From: Lewinellaceae bacterium
GTDB lineage: Bacteria; Bacteroidota; Bacteroidia; Chitinophagales; Saprospiraceae
Assembly (NCBI GenBank): GCA_024644235.1
Contig: JAHELJ010000018.1
Coordinates: 1-64,000 of the forward strand
Reading direction: 5' to 3'
Length of the DNA: 64,000 nt
Shown: positions 18,640 through 27,277 of the stretch, piece after piece
Position numbering within the stretch: position 1 is the stretch's first letter
How the letters are laid out: every line of letters starts with the position of its first letter
The notes under the pieces: model-generated
The model's database searches: none
Told to the model about the DNA's origin: nothing
What the model saw: the letters and a program-made list of their open reading frames with translations, nothing else
Made by a program: the position numbers and the translations under genes

Positions 18640-20163
18640 CTACAAAGGCTCAGTCAGTATACCCAGGTAGGTTTGAATTCCCTCGAGGTAGTTGCCAACT
18701 CGAACATTTTCGTTTGGGCTATGTTGATTATTGTCACGATTTACTACCGGTACGGTTACGGCGGGAATCCCCAGGGTCTGGACGAAGGGAGCTATGGGAA
18801 TAGATCCTCCAGAGGTTCTGATTCTGATGGGAGTTTGTCTGAAAGTCCTCTGTAGAGCTGAGGTGAGCCAAGAACCCACTTCTGTGTTGAAATCCGTTCT
18901 AAATGCTTGATACGCCACACGATAGCTCATAGACACCAGCCGAGGGTGCTTTTGTCTTTCCTCATCAGTAGGTTCGCCTTCACAAAAGTGATATCCCTGG
19001 TTTGCAATATGTTGGCGAACAAGTCTCACAAGCCTTTCGGGATCGCTTTCCTTAACGGTACGAATATCCAGATTAGCTACTGCTGCGTTGGGTATTATAG
19101 TCCGCACTTTGGATCCCACCCATGCCGATGACAGTCCTTGAATATTTAGAGATGGAAACTGGAGGGCTTCCTGGTAATTGTCTGCCACACGGTCAGGTGC
19201 GGCGATGCCTATTTTTCTCTGGATGTCTGCTTCATCATCGGGTACCTCTCTGAGTATTGCCCTTGTTTCATCATCGATTGTGATGCCGTCATAGAAGCCG
19301 GGAATGACGACCCTTCCATCTTCATCTTTCATGGATGCCAGGAGCTGAGAGAGACGAAGTGCAGGGTTAGGGGCATAGTTTCCATAGTGACCACTGTGCT
19401 GGGGAAATTGGGGACCGTAGGTAGTAATGCGCATGGTTGTGATTCCACGGGCACCGAATGTCAAAGTAGGTAGATTGGAAATGTGCCGGGGACCATCAAA
19501 AATAATAAGCATGTCAGCGGCTAGCTTGTCTCGATGGGTGCGCACTGCATCCGGAAGATTGGGTGACCCTAATTCCTCCTCGCTATCCATGATAATTTTA
19601 ATGTTGTAGTTGGACTGCCAACCGTTTTCCTGCATGATTTCTAGTGCGCTAAGGAAGGCACAAATGGGTCCTTTACTATCTGCAGTGGATCTGGCAAAGA
19701 TTCTCCATTCCGGATCCACATTGTTATCGATTTCGTTCCAGGATATGATCTCCCATTGATCATTTCCGTTCTTCTTCTTCAGAACCGGCTCAAAGGGATG
19801 GTCCTGGTCCCATTTTGTAGGATCTACGGGTTGACCATCGACTTGCAAATAGATGAGTAATGTTTTTTCCGTTCCTGGATAATTCTGAGAGGCAAGCAGG
19901 AGATCAAGGCCGGCAGTCGGTAGTCTCTCCACAGAGAAACCCAATGTACTAAATTGTCCTTCCAGCCAACTGATGTTTTCTTCCAGGTCGTCGGGAAAAT
20001 GCGCGTCGTTGGGTAAACCGAGAAAATACTTAAAACGGTGAAGAGAAGTATTAAGTGCAGACTTTGATAGCTCTGAGATCTTATCCTTTGAGACTAGCTG
20101 AGCAGGAAGAGGGTAGAGGAAGAGCGTTGTCAGAAAGATGAGGAGATTGAGTCGAAGTACCAT
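18640..20163 (-). CDS. M20-family metallohydrolase with a substituted metal ligand
   Basis: 507 residues with a signal peptide (LNLLIFLTTLFLYPLPAQ), so exported. M20 architecture: metal residues D162 in STADSKGP, E195-E197 in MDSEEELGS, the FDG segment, a dimerisation domain (RGITTMRITTYGPQFPQHSGHYG), and a late NQHSPNENV. The canonical first ligand motif H-x-D reads Q107-V108-D109 (YLQVDGQPV), so the metal-binding His is replaced by Gln. Probably an aminoacylase- or dipeptidase-like enzyme; activity with an altered centre is uncertain. It stands alone, separated by 49 bp from the mscS-type gene. Confidence 0.85.
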   Translation of the reverse strand: MVLRLNLLIFLTTLFLYPLPAQLVSKDKISELSKSALNTSLHRFKYFLGLPNDAHFPDDLEENISWLEGQFSTLGFSVERLPTAGLDLLLASQNYPGTEKTLLIYLQVDGQPVDPTKWDQDHPFEPVLKKKNGNDQWEIISWNEIDNNVDPEWRIFARSTADSKGPICAFLSALEIMQENGWQSNYNIKIIMDSEEELGSPNLPDAVRTHRDKLAADMLIIFDGPRHISNLPTLTFGARGITTMRITTYGPQFPQHSGHYGNYAPNPALRLSQLLASMKDEDGRVVIPGFYDGITIDDETRAILREVPDDEADIQRKIGIAAPDRVADNYQEALQFPSLNIQGLSSAWVGSKVRTIIPNAAVANLDIRTVKESDPERLVRLVRQHIANQGYHFCEGEPTDEERQKHPRLVSMSYRVAYQAFRTDFNTEVGSWLTSALQRTFRQTPIRIRTSGGSIPIAPFVQTLGIPAVTVPVVNRDNNQHSPNENVRVGNYLEGIQTYLGILTEPL

Positions 20164-20363
20164 CCTTTTCTTGTTTGGTTGAAGTTACACAATTGGGTAT
20201 TTAAGCGCGAATAGCTGGAATCATGGCGGTATTTCTAACCATGGATTACATATGTTAATCGATTTTAACCATTTCGTTAATCTTGGCTTAAAGTCGGGTT
20301 GATCCGAGCGAGCGGTGCAACTCTCCAATAAATTTAACAGTCGTATTAATAAACGATCAGTGT

Positions 20364-20813
20364 ATGCGTACAATCTTACTAATATTCGGACTAGCCCTGC
20401 TACTGGGGTCTTGCTCCAAGGAGTACCAGATACGGCACAAGGAAGATCGGATCATTGGAGCCTGGGAATTTGAGAAAGTATTTTACAAGAAAGATCACGC
20501 ACTTTTTCGGGATGATATCACTTACGAATACCGGCACGACATCGTCGAATTTTTTCCGGATTATACTGCCATTTATGATGACTATTCGCTTGGATCCATT
20601 TTTGATGGTGACTGGATCTTGATCGTGGATGATGACTATTATTACGATGAAGGTTCGGATCTGGAATTTTTCATAGATGCTGTTTTCTATGATTTTGTCA
20701 ATGGTGAGGACTTTAAGTTGTTTGGAAGTATTGATCGCCTAAACAGGCATAAGCTTCATCTGGAAGCCCACGACCGGAGAGGCAAATTTACTTTTAAGCT
20801 CAGAAGGCTTTAA
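20364..20813 (+). CDS. Small lipoprotein, lipocalin-like, unknown function
   Basis: 149 residues. The signal peptide ends in the lipobox LLLGSC (Cys17). The segment RIIGAWEFEKVFY resembles the GxW opening of lipocalin-like Bacteroidota lipoproteins, followed by beta-rich, strongly acidic sequence (DDDYYYDEGSDLEFF) and a basic end (FTFKLRRL). No enzyme motif. It is convergent with the T9SS-tail gene 13 bp away, and a 200-bp gap with AT-rich sequence precedes it. Confidence 0.7.
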   Translation: MRTILLIFGLALLLGSCSKEYQIRHKEDRIIGAWEFEKVFYKKDHALFRDDITYEYRHDIVEFFPDYTAIYDDYSLGSIFDGDWILIVDDDYYYDEGSDLEFFIDAVFYDFVNGEDFKLFGSIDRLNRHKLHLEAHDRRGKFTFKLRRL

Positions 20814-20826
20814 GTGAAAGCAAGAT

Positions 20827-21567
20827 TTAGCGGACAACCAGAAAGGAATGGTCTGTAGCAATCTCGTTGGCAAAAGCTCTTAAGTAGTACATGCCGGGGG
20901 GCAGATCTGAGACTGATATGCTCATTGAAGTGGCATCTTCTTCCCTGATCTGACTTGATAAAACGTGTTGGCCCATGGCATTGACAATGAGAATGTTGGT
21001 GCCGGACAGAACAGATCGATCATTGTATGCCAACGTGATTGATTCAGAGGCTGGATTGGGATATATGGTGAAGGTTTTGGTTTCAAAACCACAATGCAAA
21101 AGTCTGCGAAATTGTTGGATTGAGAGTCTTTCAACACCACGTGAAATGGCTCCCGTCACGTTATCGCCTTTCACCTTTAGTGGTGGTGGCTGACAAGAGC
21201 TAATTGAACCAAGAATTTCGGTCGAGTCCATAGACAGCCAGAGGTGGAGTACCAGTTCTTCTCCAATGTCGTAATCGTGCACAGGCCTGGTACAACTGAT
21301 TCCGCTGCCATCGAGTACCCTTACAGTTTTCAAATTCATCGGGTTGTAAAAGGATTCCGTAATCTCGAAAATCATATCTGTACGATAATCATCTACGGGC
21401 ACATCTTTCACCTTTACGCCTCGAATAGCCATAGTCATTTGAGGACTCCACTCCTTACCGCGATTGACGGCCTCACAGAAAGACTCAATCAAGATACAGC
21501 TGCATGCAATTAGCGGCAAATGCATCAGAATGACTACTATCGAGGCGAGAAATCTACGCAAGCACAT
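20827..21567 (-). CDS. Secreted protein with NTR/TIMP-like N-terminus and T9SS sorting domain
   Basis: 246 residues from ATG 21567, chosen because it begins directly with a signal peptide (RRFLASIVVILMHLPLIAC); a frame extending to 21612 adds 15 non-signal residues. The mature part begins CSC and contains scattered Cys and beta-strands (MTMAIRGVKVKDV, LVLHLWLSMDS), reminiscent of netrin/TIMP-like domains. The last 75 residues are a type A T9SS C-terminal domain: FTIYPNPASESITLAY, LIVNAMGQHV, SVSDLPPGMYYLRAF. This sends the protein through the T9SS to the cell surface. Substrate unknown. Confidence 0.8.
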   Translation of the reverse strand: MCLRRFLASIVVILMHLPLIACSCILIESFCEAVNRGKEWSPQMTMAIRGVKVKDVPVDDYRTDMIFEITESFYNPMNLKTVRVLDGSGISCTRPVHDYDIGEELVLHLWLSMDSTEILGSISSCQPPPLKVKGDNVTGAISRGVERLSIQQFRRLLHCGFETKTFTIYPNPASESITLAYNDRSVLSGTNILIVNAMGQHVLSSQIREEDATSMSISVSDLPPGMYYLRAFANEIATDHSFLVVR

Positions 21568-21719
21568 GACTTTCCATTTTCTGAAATAATAGACATGATC
21601 ATAAACGCACAAGGTTGGTGGTGGAGACTATTTTTTTATTGAATGTCACCTTCGCAGTTTGAAAATGTACGTTTGTCGGTAATTGAATATGTTTTGTATA
21701 GTATTGTGGTTAAAACAGG

Positions 21720-21738
21720 TACTATGTATTGCATAGTA
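21720..21738. promoter_or_regulatory. Putative PadR operator
   Basis: TACTATG-TATTG-CATAGTA, a perfect 7-bp inverted repeat with 5-bp spacer, 25 bp before the padR-type start codon. Autoregulation through a dyad in this position is usual for PadR-type regulators. Confidence 0.65.
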
Positions 21739-21763
21739 ATAGGTTAAAGACTATATTTGAGAG

Positions 21764-22105
21764 ATGAAGTTAGAAAACACGAAGGCACAGATGCGAAAAG
21801 GGGTTTTAGAACTCTGCATCTTATCCATTATATCGGAAGAGGAGGCCTATCCGTCTGACATTATTGAAAAGTTGAAGAACTTTGAATTAATTGTAGTTGA
21901 GGGCACGATGTACCCCTTGCTGACCAGGTTAAAGAACGCAGGTCTGCTTGGCTATAATTGGAGGGAGTCCACCAGTGGTCCTCCGAGAAAGTACTACCAT
22001 CTCACAGATGATGGAAAAGCATTTTTATCTGAACTGATGACCACTTGGCACCACTTAGTAAGTGTAGTGGATCAATCAACAAAAAACCTAATAGGAAATG
22101 AATAG
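21764..22105 (+). CDS. PadR-family transcriptional regulator
   Basis: 113 residues, a single winged-helix domain: LKNFELIVVEGTMYPLLTRLKNAGLLGYNWRES-type recognition and wing, then GPPRKYYHLTDDGKAFLSEL. It belongs to the short PadR-s2 class. The gene overlaps the PspC-domain gene by 8 bp; this PadR-PspC pairing recurs in Bacteroidota and suggests an envelope-stress role. A TATATTTG resembling the Bacteroidota -7 element lies at 21752-21759, only 5 bp before the start codon, so that would give an almost leaderless mRNA; this is weak evidence. Confidence 0.9.
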   Translation: MKLENTKAQMRKGVLELCILSIISEEEAYPSDIIEKLKNFELIVVEGTMYPLLTRLKNAGLLGYNWRESTSGPPRKYYHLTDDGKAFLSELMTTWHHLVSVVDQSTKNLIGNE

Positions 22106-22763
22106 AACAGAGAATATCAATTTGGGTGGATATCCTTTCACCATCGATGTGGATGCGTTTGCTAACCTCGAAGATTATTTAAACAAGATCCAGGCTCATT
22201 TTGCTGGAACTGAGGGATTTGAAGAAATCCAGGATGATATCGAAATGCGAATGGCTGAGCTTCTACAATCCAGGTTGAAAAGCAAGTCGATCGTAAATAA
22301 TGATGACGTCCAATATGCCATTTCGGTCATGGGTTCACCAGAAGACTTTGGTATGGACGAAGCCATGGAAAAGGCCTTTCAACGCAAGCAAGGCAGCAAC
22401 TATAAGACAGGCAAGCGTTTGTTTCGAGATCCGGAAGACAAGGTAATAGGGGGGGTATGCTCAGGACTAGCATCGTATTTCGGCGTAGCCGAACCATTAT
22501 GGATCAGAATCGGATTTGCGCTGGTGGGAATTTTCGGTGGCATAGGATTGCCTTTGTACTTGCTCATGTGGGCTTTAGTGCCTGAAGCCAAGACACCAAA
22601 GGATTTCCTGGCGATGCGTGGAGAACCAATAAACGTGAATAATATTGCAAAGATCGTAGAGGAGCAAGTGGAACAGATCTCTGATCATCTCAGTGAGATC
22701 GGCCAGGACTGGAAGGAACGAAGACGAAAAAAAAAGTCGTGGAAGAAGAGGCGGAAGTATTGA
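22098..22763 (+). CDS. PspC-domain membrane protein
   Basis: 221 residues. Residues 1-90 are an acidic helical cytoplasmic part (GYPFTIDVDAFANLEDYLNK, EEIQDDIEMRMAELLQ) of the kind fused to PspC in Bacteroidota. The PspC domain follows at about 104-165 with DKVIGGVCSGLASYFGVAEP and IGFALVGIFGGIGLPLYLLMWAL, and the tail is strongly basic (WKERRRKKKSWKKRRKY). PspC proteins sense membrane stress. Translationally coupled to the PadR gene through an 8-bp overlap, and followed by a strong terminator. Confidence 0.9.
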   Translation: MNRTENINLGGYPFTIDVDAFANLEDYLNKIQAHFAGTEGFEEIQDDIEMRMAELLQSRLKSKSIVNNDDVQYAISVMGSPEDFGMDEAMEKAFQRKQGSNYKTGKRLFRDPEDKVIGGVCSGLASYFGVAEPLWIRIGFALVGIFGGIGLPLYLLMWALVPEAKTPKDFLAMRGEPINVNNIAKIVEEQVEQISDHLSEIGQDWKERRRKKKSWKKRRKY

Positions 22764-22850
22764 TCAAACGACCTTACCGGTCAGGCTTCCTACTTTGATT
22801 CCCAAGGAATAATACAGTTGCTTTTACTCCCTGTTCTTACAGATTTCTAT

Positions 22851-22882
22851 GACCTGTTCAATAATTTGAACAGGTCTTTTTT
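22851..22882 (+). terminator. Rho-independent terminator after padR-pspC
   Basis: Perfect 11-bp stem GACCTGTTCAA/TTGAACAGGTC with a TAAT loop, followed by TTTTTT. It lies 88 bp beyond the PspC stop and just before the convergent pirin gene ends. Confidence 0.92.
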
Positions 22883-22898
22883 GATTATTGAAAAATCT

Positions 22899-23774
22899 TC
22901 AAGAGAAATCTTCAATAAGTACACCCATCTTACCCGTTTGATAATCCTTCATGGCATGAAGTATACCACTCTGGTCGTTCATCACAAAAGGACCGTAGGA
23001 AGATACCGGTTCGCTCAAAGGTAATCCGGCAAGAAGAATCGCCCGGGTGTTTTCGTTGACCCGAAACTTCACCTGTCCTGGCTCCTTTTCGAAAATCAGC
23101 AGACTTTTGGCTTCTACTGCCTGATCATTTACTTGCAGCGAACCATCAAGGGTGTATAGGAGGGCATTGTAATCCTTCGGTATTTCAAGGTTGAATTGAT
23201 CAGATGTCATTAGATCGAATCGCAAGATCAGAAGAGGGCTCTCAGTTTTGATTGGTCCCTTTACATCATGAAATATTCCAGCCACCACGCCAGCTGAGGA
23301 GTCTTTGGATCCGAGTTTTACACTTGGTGTCTGTTGATGAGACAAAGGCTGATATGAGGGCTGGATCATTTTTCTTTTTTCAGGAACATTTACCCAAAAC
23401 TGAATGATCTCGAAATCACCGCCTTTAAGGGCAAGTTCTTTTGAAGGCCGTTCACTATGAATAATTCCCATTCCACTATGCATCCATTGGGTGCCACCTG
23501 CATAGATAACCTGATCGTTGCCGCGTGAGTCCCGGTGATGTAGTCCACCCTCGAAAATAAAAGTCACCGGCGAGAATCCCCGGTGAGGGTGTGGTCCCAC
23601 CCCTATTTCTCTTTGCTGTTGGCCTCCGGGGAACCTCGTCTTCCAATGGTGAATGAGCAAGAATGGATCCACTTGTTCAACATCATCAATGGGAAGAGCC
23701 TGGTCTAACCAAATGTCACCCATACTTACCTTCTTGGCTGGGACTATTCGCTCGATACTTTGTTGTTGTTTCAT
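22899..23774 (-). CDS. Pirin family protein
   Basis: 291 residues from the ATG at 23774, chosen because the 18 upstream in-frame residues lack family similarity. Two cupin-like domains. The iron-binding site is visible in GVGPHPHRGFSPVTFIFEGG and LHHRDSRGND (HxH, His and Glu), with the DPFLLIHHW opening and the GPFVMN motif near the end typical of pirins. Some pirins have quercetinase activity and others are redox-responsive regulators; which applies here cannot be told. Monocistronic, convergent with the PspC operon. Confidence 0.92.
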   Translation of the reverse strand: MKQQQSIERIVPAKKVSMGDIWLDQALPIDDVEQVDPFLLIHHWKTRFPGGQQQREIGVGPHPHRGFSPVTFIFEGGLHHRDSRGNDQVIYAGGTQWMHSGMGIIHSERPSKELALKGGDFEIIQFWVNVPEKRKMIQPSYQPLSHQQTPSVKLGSKDSSAGVVAGIFHDVKGPIKTESPLLILRFDLMTSDQFNLEIPKDYNALLYTLDGSLQVNDQAVEAKSLLIFEKEPGQVKFRVNENTRAILLAGLPLSEPVSSYGPFVMNDQSGILHAMKDYQTGKMGVLIEDFS

Positions 23775-24158
23775 ATAGTTTTTTTGGATCGTTCTACACT
23801 GAAACGGCAATGATGCCCGAATGTTCACAACCAGGCCTTAAAAAAAAGTGGTTAACCCGTTGGGGCTGAGTATGACCCTCTTACCAAGAAAGGAAGCCCT
23901 CGAAGACATTGGGAAATAGGCTTTTCCATGCCCTGATGAAGATCATTTTCATTGCTGATACCACTCATGTAAATCATCACCGTGAAGAAAAAAATTGTTT
24001 CGATATTATTGAAGTTCTAAAAGTAGAGACTCTTTTTTTTGAAATGAAGTTTTAGGTTAATCTGATTGTCGAGGCCTGTTATCGCTGGATCGACCTTGTT
24101 GGGAACCCCTTGGTACTTAGATGGCCATATAATTGTGCCTATTAAATCATGAGCAATT
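23775..24158. other. Divergent intergenic region before the first Fe-S/NrfD module
   Basis: No gene seen. AT-rich, with a run of eight T at about 24031-24038. A weak match to the Bacteroidota -7 element is TATAATTG near 24127-24134, which would serve the Fe-S gene at 24159; no convincing -33 partner is obvious. The pirin promoter must also lie here. Confidence 0.4.
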
Positions 24159-25061
24159 ATGGAGAAAAAGGAACGAAGAGCATTTCTCAAGTCGGGGCTC
24201 GCGGCCGGGGCAATAACCCTCGCCACTATCAGCAGTTGTACCGGTCCTAATATTAGTGAAGAAGAAGAGGAATTGGTAAACGTTCTGACACCTGATGGGA
24301 GATTGGTTCAAATACCAAAATCCATGGCAGCTGCAGACAGCTATGTTCCAGTGGGCCCCAAGGAAGCCCGGATTGGTATACCAAACAAGAAATTTGTGAT
24401 GGTGGTTGATCTGTCACGATGCACTAACGAGCGCAAATGCATTGATGCTTGTGACCATCATCATCATCTTACGCCGGATCGTCCATATATCAAGGTGTTG
24501 AGAATGCAGGATAATGAGGACTCATCACCTTACTGGATGCCTAAGAAATGTTTCCAATGCGATAATCCACCATGTGTCAAGGTCTGTCCGGTTTCTGCCA
24601 CCTATAAGCGATCGGACGGGATCGTATTGATCGATAACGAGCGTTGCATTGGATGCCGGTTCTGTATGTCCGCCTGTCCCTATTCTGCCCGGGTCTTCAA
24701 CTGGGGGCAGCCCCCCGAATCTATGGAGGAAGGATATGATGAAATACCTTATTCACCAGAGACAAGCGTACCCAGCAGAATAGGGACCGTAGGAAAGTGT
24801 GACTTCTGCCCGGATATGCTCAGGCAGGATAAAGTACCTCATTGCATTACCGCCTGCCCAAACGGTGCGCTATACTTCGGCGACAAGTTATCAGATACCG
24901 TGACCAATGGTGGAGAAACAGTACGGTTGAGTCAACTGCTTCGGGAGAAGGCAGGATACCGCTACCTTGAAGAACTGGGAACAGAGCCCAATGTCTATTA
25001 TTTACCTCCTGTAAATCGGGCTGTACCCTTTGAAGAAACTCTAAGTGACCAGGAAAGTTGA
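24159..25061 (+). CDS. Tat-exported four-cluster ferredoxin subunit (NrfC/DmsB-like), copy 1
   Basis: 300 residues. The Tat signal RRAFLKSG (residues 6-13) is followed by a Cys-containing hydrophobic stretch. Cys groups for clusters: C88-x2-E91-x2-C94-x3-C98 (second Cys of the usual CxxC replaced by Glu), CFQCDNPPCVKVCP, CIGCRFCMSACP, and CDFC...HCITACP. Three look like full [4Fe-4S] sites; the first has three Cys and may be [3Fe-4S]. It passes electrons between an NrfD quinone-binding subunit and a cytochrome or catalytic partner. Residues 38-55 (VLTPDGRLVQIPKS) match the 85-residue mini-protein and the second copy. Followed immediately by the NrfD gene. Confidence 0.92.
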   Translation: MEKKERRAFLKSGLAAGAITLATISSCTGPNISEEEEELVNVLTPDGRLVQIPKSMAAADSYVPVGPKEARIGIPNKKFVMVVDLSRCTNERKCIDACDHHHHLTPDRPYIKVLRMQDNEDSSPYWMPKKCFQCDNPPCVKVCPVSATYKRSDGIVLIDNERCIGCRFCMSACPYSARVFNWGQPPESMEEGYDEIPYSPETSVPSRIGTVGKCDFCPDMLRQDKVPHCITACPNGALYFGDKLSDTVTNGGETVRLSQLLREKAGYRYLEELGTEPNVYYLPPVNRAVPFEETLSDQES

Positions 25062-25065
25062 TCCA

Positions 25066-26397
25066 ATGGACCTAGTCGATAATCCAGACAGCACAAGAGA
25101 AGTAGGGAAATCCCGCCAGCAGATCGAACAGGATTTGCTTCGTCACGTCACCAAGTGGACAAAAAATGACAAACTCTGGTTGCTGTTTCTGGGTGTCGTT
25201 ATTTTGATCGGTGTTTTTGCCTATTACCGGCAACTGCGTTACGGCCTGCTCGTCACGGCTATGCGGGACTATACATCCTGGGGAATTTACATTTCCAATT
25301 TTGTCTTTTTTGTCGCAATCAGTCTAGTGGGATCTCTGGTAAGTTCCATCTTGAAATTGTCGAATGCTACCTGGTCAACGCCACTCACCCGGATCTCTGA
25401 GATCATAGCAATTGCTGCTATCATTTGCGCCAGTATAATTATTATCGTGGATATGGGTCGGCCCGACCGATTCATCTATGTTATCATATTTGGACGGATA
25501 CAGTCTCCGATTATCTGGGATGTCATCATTATTGTGACCTATCTAGCCATTAGTATCTTGTTGCTATACATATCGCTTATCCCTGACCTGGCTTTATGCC
25601 GTGACAAATTGCACGATGTACCGCGCTGGCAGAAGAAATTGTATGAGGTCTTTGCTTTGAATTGGAAAGGGGAGAAGAGACAGTATCAGATCATCCATAA
25701 GACTTCATCCATTCTCTGCATCATGGTGATTCCGGTTGCTTTTGCTATCCATACGGTCACTTCGTGGTTGTTTTCCACAACCTGGAGGCCAGGATGGGAT
25801 AGCACCAATTTAGGTCCGTATTTCGTGTCTGGAGCACTGATGGCTGGGGCAGCCGTGATCATTATAGCGATGTACTTTATCAGAAATTCCCTGCGATTGA
25901 AAGAGTACATTACCGAATTACACTTTGACCACATGGGTAAATTGCTGGTCTTACTCTCGGCCGTTTACTTGTATTTCAATATAAATGAGTACCTCGGGCC
26001 GTCCTTTAAAATGGTAGGAGTGGAGGGAGAGCATATAACCGAATTATTTTTTGGCAAGTATGCTTATATGTATTGGTTGGTTCAAATCTTTGGCTTGATC
26101 TTACCTATAGTAGCGCTCATTTATAAACCCCTCAGAGCTCCGTTTCCGATCATGGTGATTTCCTTCCTGGTCATCATTGGTGCCTGGGTGAAACGATTTT
26201 TGATTGTGATCCCGTCTCTCCAGCATCCCTATTTGCCGATCCAGGATGTCGACGAATCCTACTTGCATTATATCCCTACGTGGGAAGAATGGGCCATCAC
26301 TTTCGCTTCATTTGCAGGGGTTCTTTTGATTGTCACTTTAATCATCAAGCTGGTCCCGGTAATACCCGTGTGGGAATTAACTGATAACAAGGAATAG
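25066..26397 (+). CDS. NrfD-family membrane subunit, copy 1
   Basis: 443 residues from the ATG at 25066, preceded by AGGAAAG; a GTG at 25045 inside the Fe-S gene is also possible. About ten hydrophobic helices follow, with LWLLFLGVVILIGVFAYYRQL, NFVFFVAISLVGSLVSSIL, IIAIAAIICASIIIIVDMGR and others. The helices with RPDRF, W and His residues fit the quinone site of NrfD/PsrC. It is expected to oxidise or reduce quinol and exchange electrons with the Fe-S subunit. Second gene of a three-gene operon with an unnamed membrane-anchored protein 10 bp downstream. Confidence 0.92.
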   Translation: MDLVDNPDSTREVGKSRQQIEQDLLRHVTKWTKNDKLWLLFLGVVILIGVFAYYRQLRYGLLVTAMRDYTSWGIYISNFVFFVAISLVGSLVSSILKLSNATWSTPLTRISEIIAIAAIICASIIIIVDMGRPDRFIYVIIFGRIQSPIIWDVIIIVTYLAISILLLYISLIPDLALCRDKLHDVPRWQKKLYEVFALNWKGEKRQYQIIHKTSSILCIMVIPVAFAIHTVTSWLFSTTWRPGWDSTNLGPYFVSGALMAGAAVIIIAMYFIRNSLRLKEYITELHFDHMGKLLVLLSAVYLYFNINEYLGPSFKMVGVEGEHITELFFGKYAYMYWLVQIFGLILPIVALIYKPLRAPFPIMVISFLVIIGAWVKRFLIVIPSLQHPYLPIQDVDESYLHYIPTWEEWAITFASFAGVLLIVTLIIKLVPVIPVWELTDNKE

Positions 26398-26407
26398 TAC
26401 GTTAATT

Positions 26408-27277
26408 ATGAAAGGAGTGTGGAAATGTTTCGCTGTTGTCGCAGGGCTTGTCCTAAGTGCTGCTATTCAAGGACATGCCGCTCAGCAGGATCAGAAAAGT
26501 CGGGCCCGACTTTACCTCACCTATTTCAAATACTCCCCCACCGATCGTTATCTAAATATCAAGGTGATTACCAGAAAGGAACGACGAAATGTGCCGGTGG
26601 AAGATGTTAAAATTGAGTTTTATCTGGGTGAGAAGTCGAGTGCCGGTTACCTGGGCAGCATAATGACCGACAGGGAGGGACAGGGTTCTTTACTCCTTCC
26701 TCTGAGTTTCTATGCAGCTGCCGATACCTTGCTCAGCTATCTCTTTGTTGCAACCCTCACGGATAATTCTGAATACCTGGACACGGATATGGAATTGGAA
26801 ATTATTGACGCAAGTATTGAACTGCACGGTATTGTACAAGATAGCCAGAGGACTGTCCAAGCAATCGTTCGCGTCAGGGACTCGACTCTTGCCCTGGTAA
26901 CGGTACCGGATGTGCCTTTGAATTTCTTAGTTGAGCGGCCATTAAGCCTCTTGCCAATATCTGATCTTAAGCGCACCGGGGACAAGGGCATAGCCATGTC
27001 ACAATTTCCCAGTGATCTTCCTGGTGATCGGGAAGGTTATGTGACAGTAGTGGTTAAGATTGATGATCATGATCCATACGGAACCGTGTTGCAGCGGGAG
27101 ACACTTCGTTGGGGCATCCCCACCTCCTTCGATGACAAATCGCAAAAGCGTTCACTCTGGTCGGCACGGGCAAATACACCGATCCCCCTTTTATTATTGG
27201 TCAATGGCCTGATCCTGGTTACCTGGGGAATTATGATTTATATTGTCCGTGAACTCCTGCAGATAAAACACATATGA
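26408..27277 (+). CDS. Membrane-anchored periplasmic protein, partner of NrfD module 1, unknown function
   Basis: 289 residues. The signal peptide (CFAVVAGLVLSAAIQGHA) is followed by about 220 residues of beta-rich, Ig-like sequence and one C-terminal transmembrane helix (PLLLLVNGLILVTWGIMIYIV) with a short basic tail. It shares with the protein at 33441-34322 the segments FPSDLPGDREG (FPSDFSGDRDG), DDHD (EDHD), LRWG (LEWG) and LWS, so the two are paralogs despite low overall similarity. No cofactor motif. Co-transcribed after NrfD, 10 bp away; it likely assembles or shields the periplasmic Fe-S/cytochrome contact. I know no named family. Confidence 0.75.
   Translation: MKGVWKCFAVVAGLVLSAAIQGHAAQQDQKSRARLYLTYFKYSPTDRYLNIKVITRKERRNVPVEDVKIEFYLGEKSSAGYLGSIMTDREGQGSLLLPLSFYAAADTLLSYLFVATLTDNSEYLDTDMELEIIDASIELHGIVQDSQRTVQAIVRVRDSTLALVTVPDVPLNFLVERPLSLLPISDLKRTGDKGIAMSQFPSDLPGDREGYVTVVVKIDDHDPYGTVLQRETLRWGIPTSFDDKSQKRSLWSARANTPIPLLLLVNGLILVTWGIMIYIVRELLQIKHI

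Noticed and set aside
21752-21759. TATATTTG as a Bacteroidota -7 promoter element for padR
   Set aside because: It is only 5 bp before the start codon and has no good -33 partner, so it was left as a remark only.
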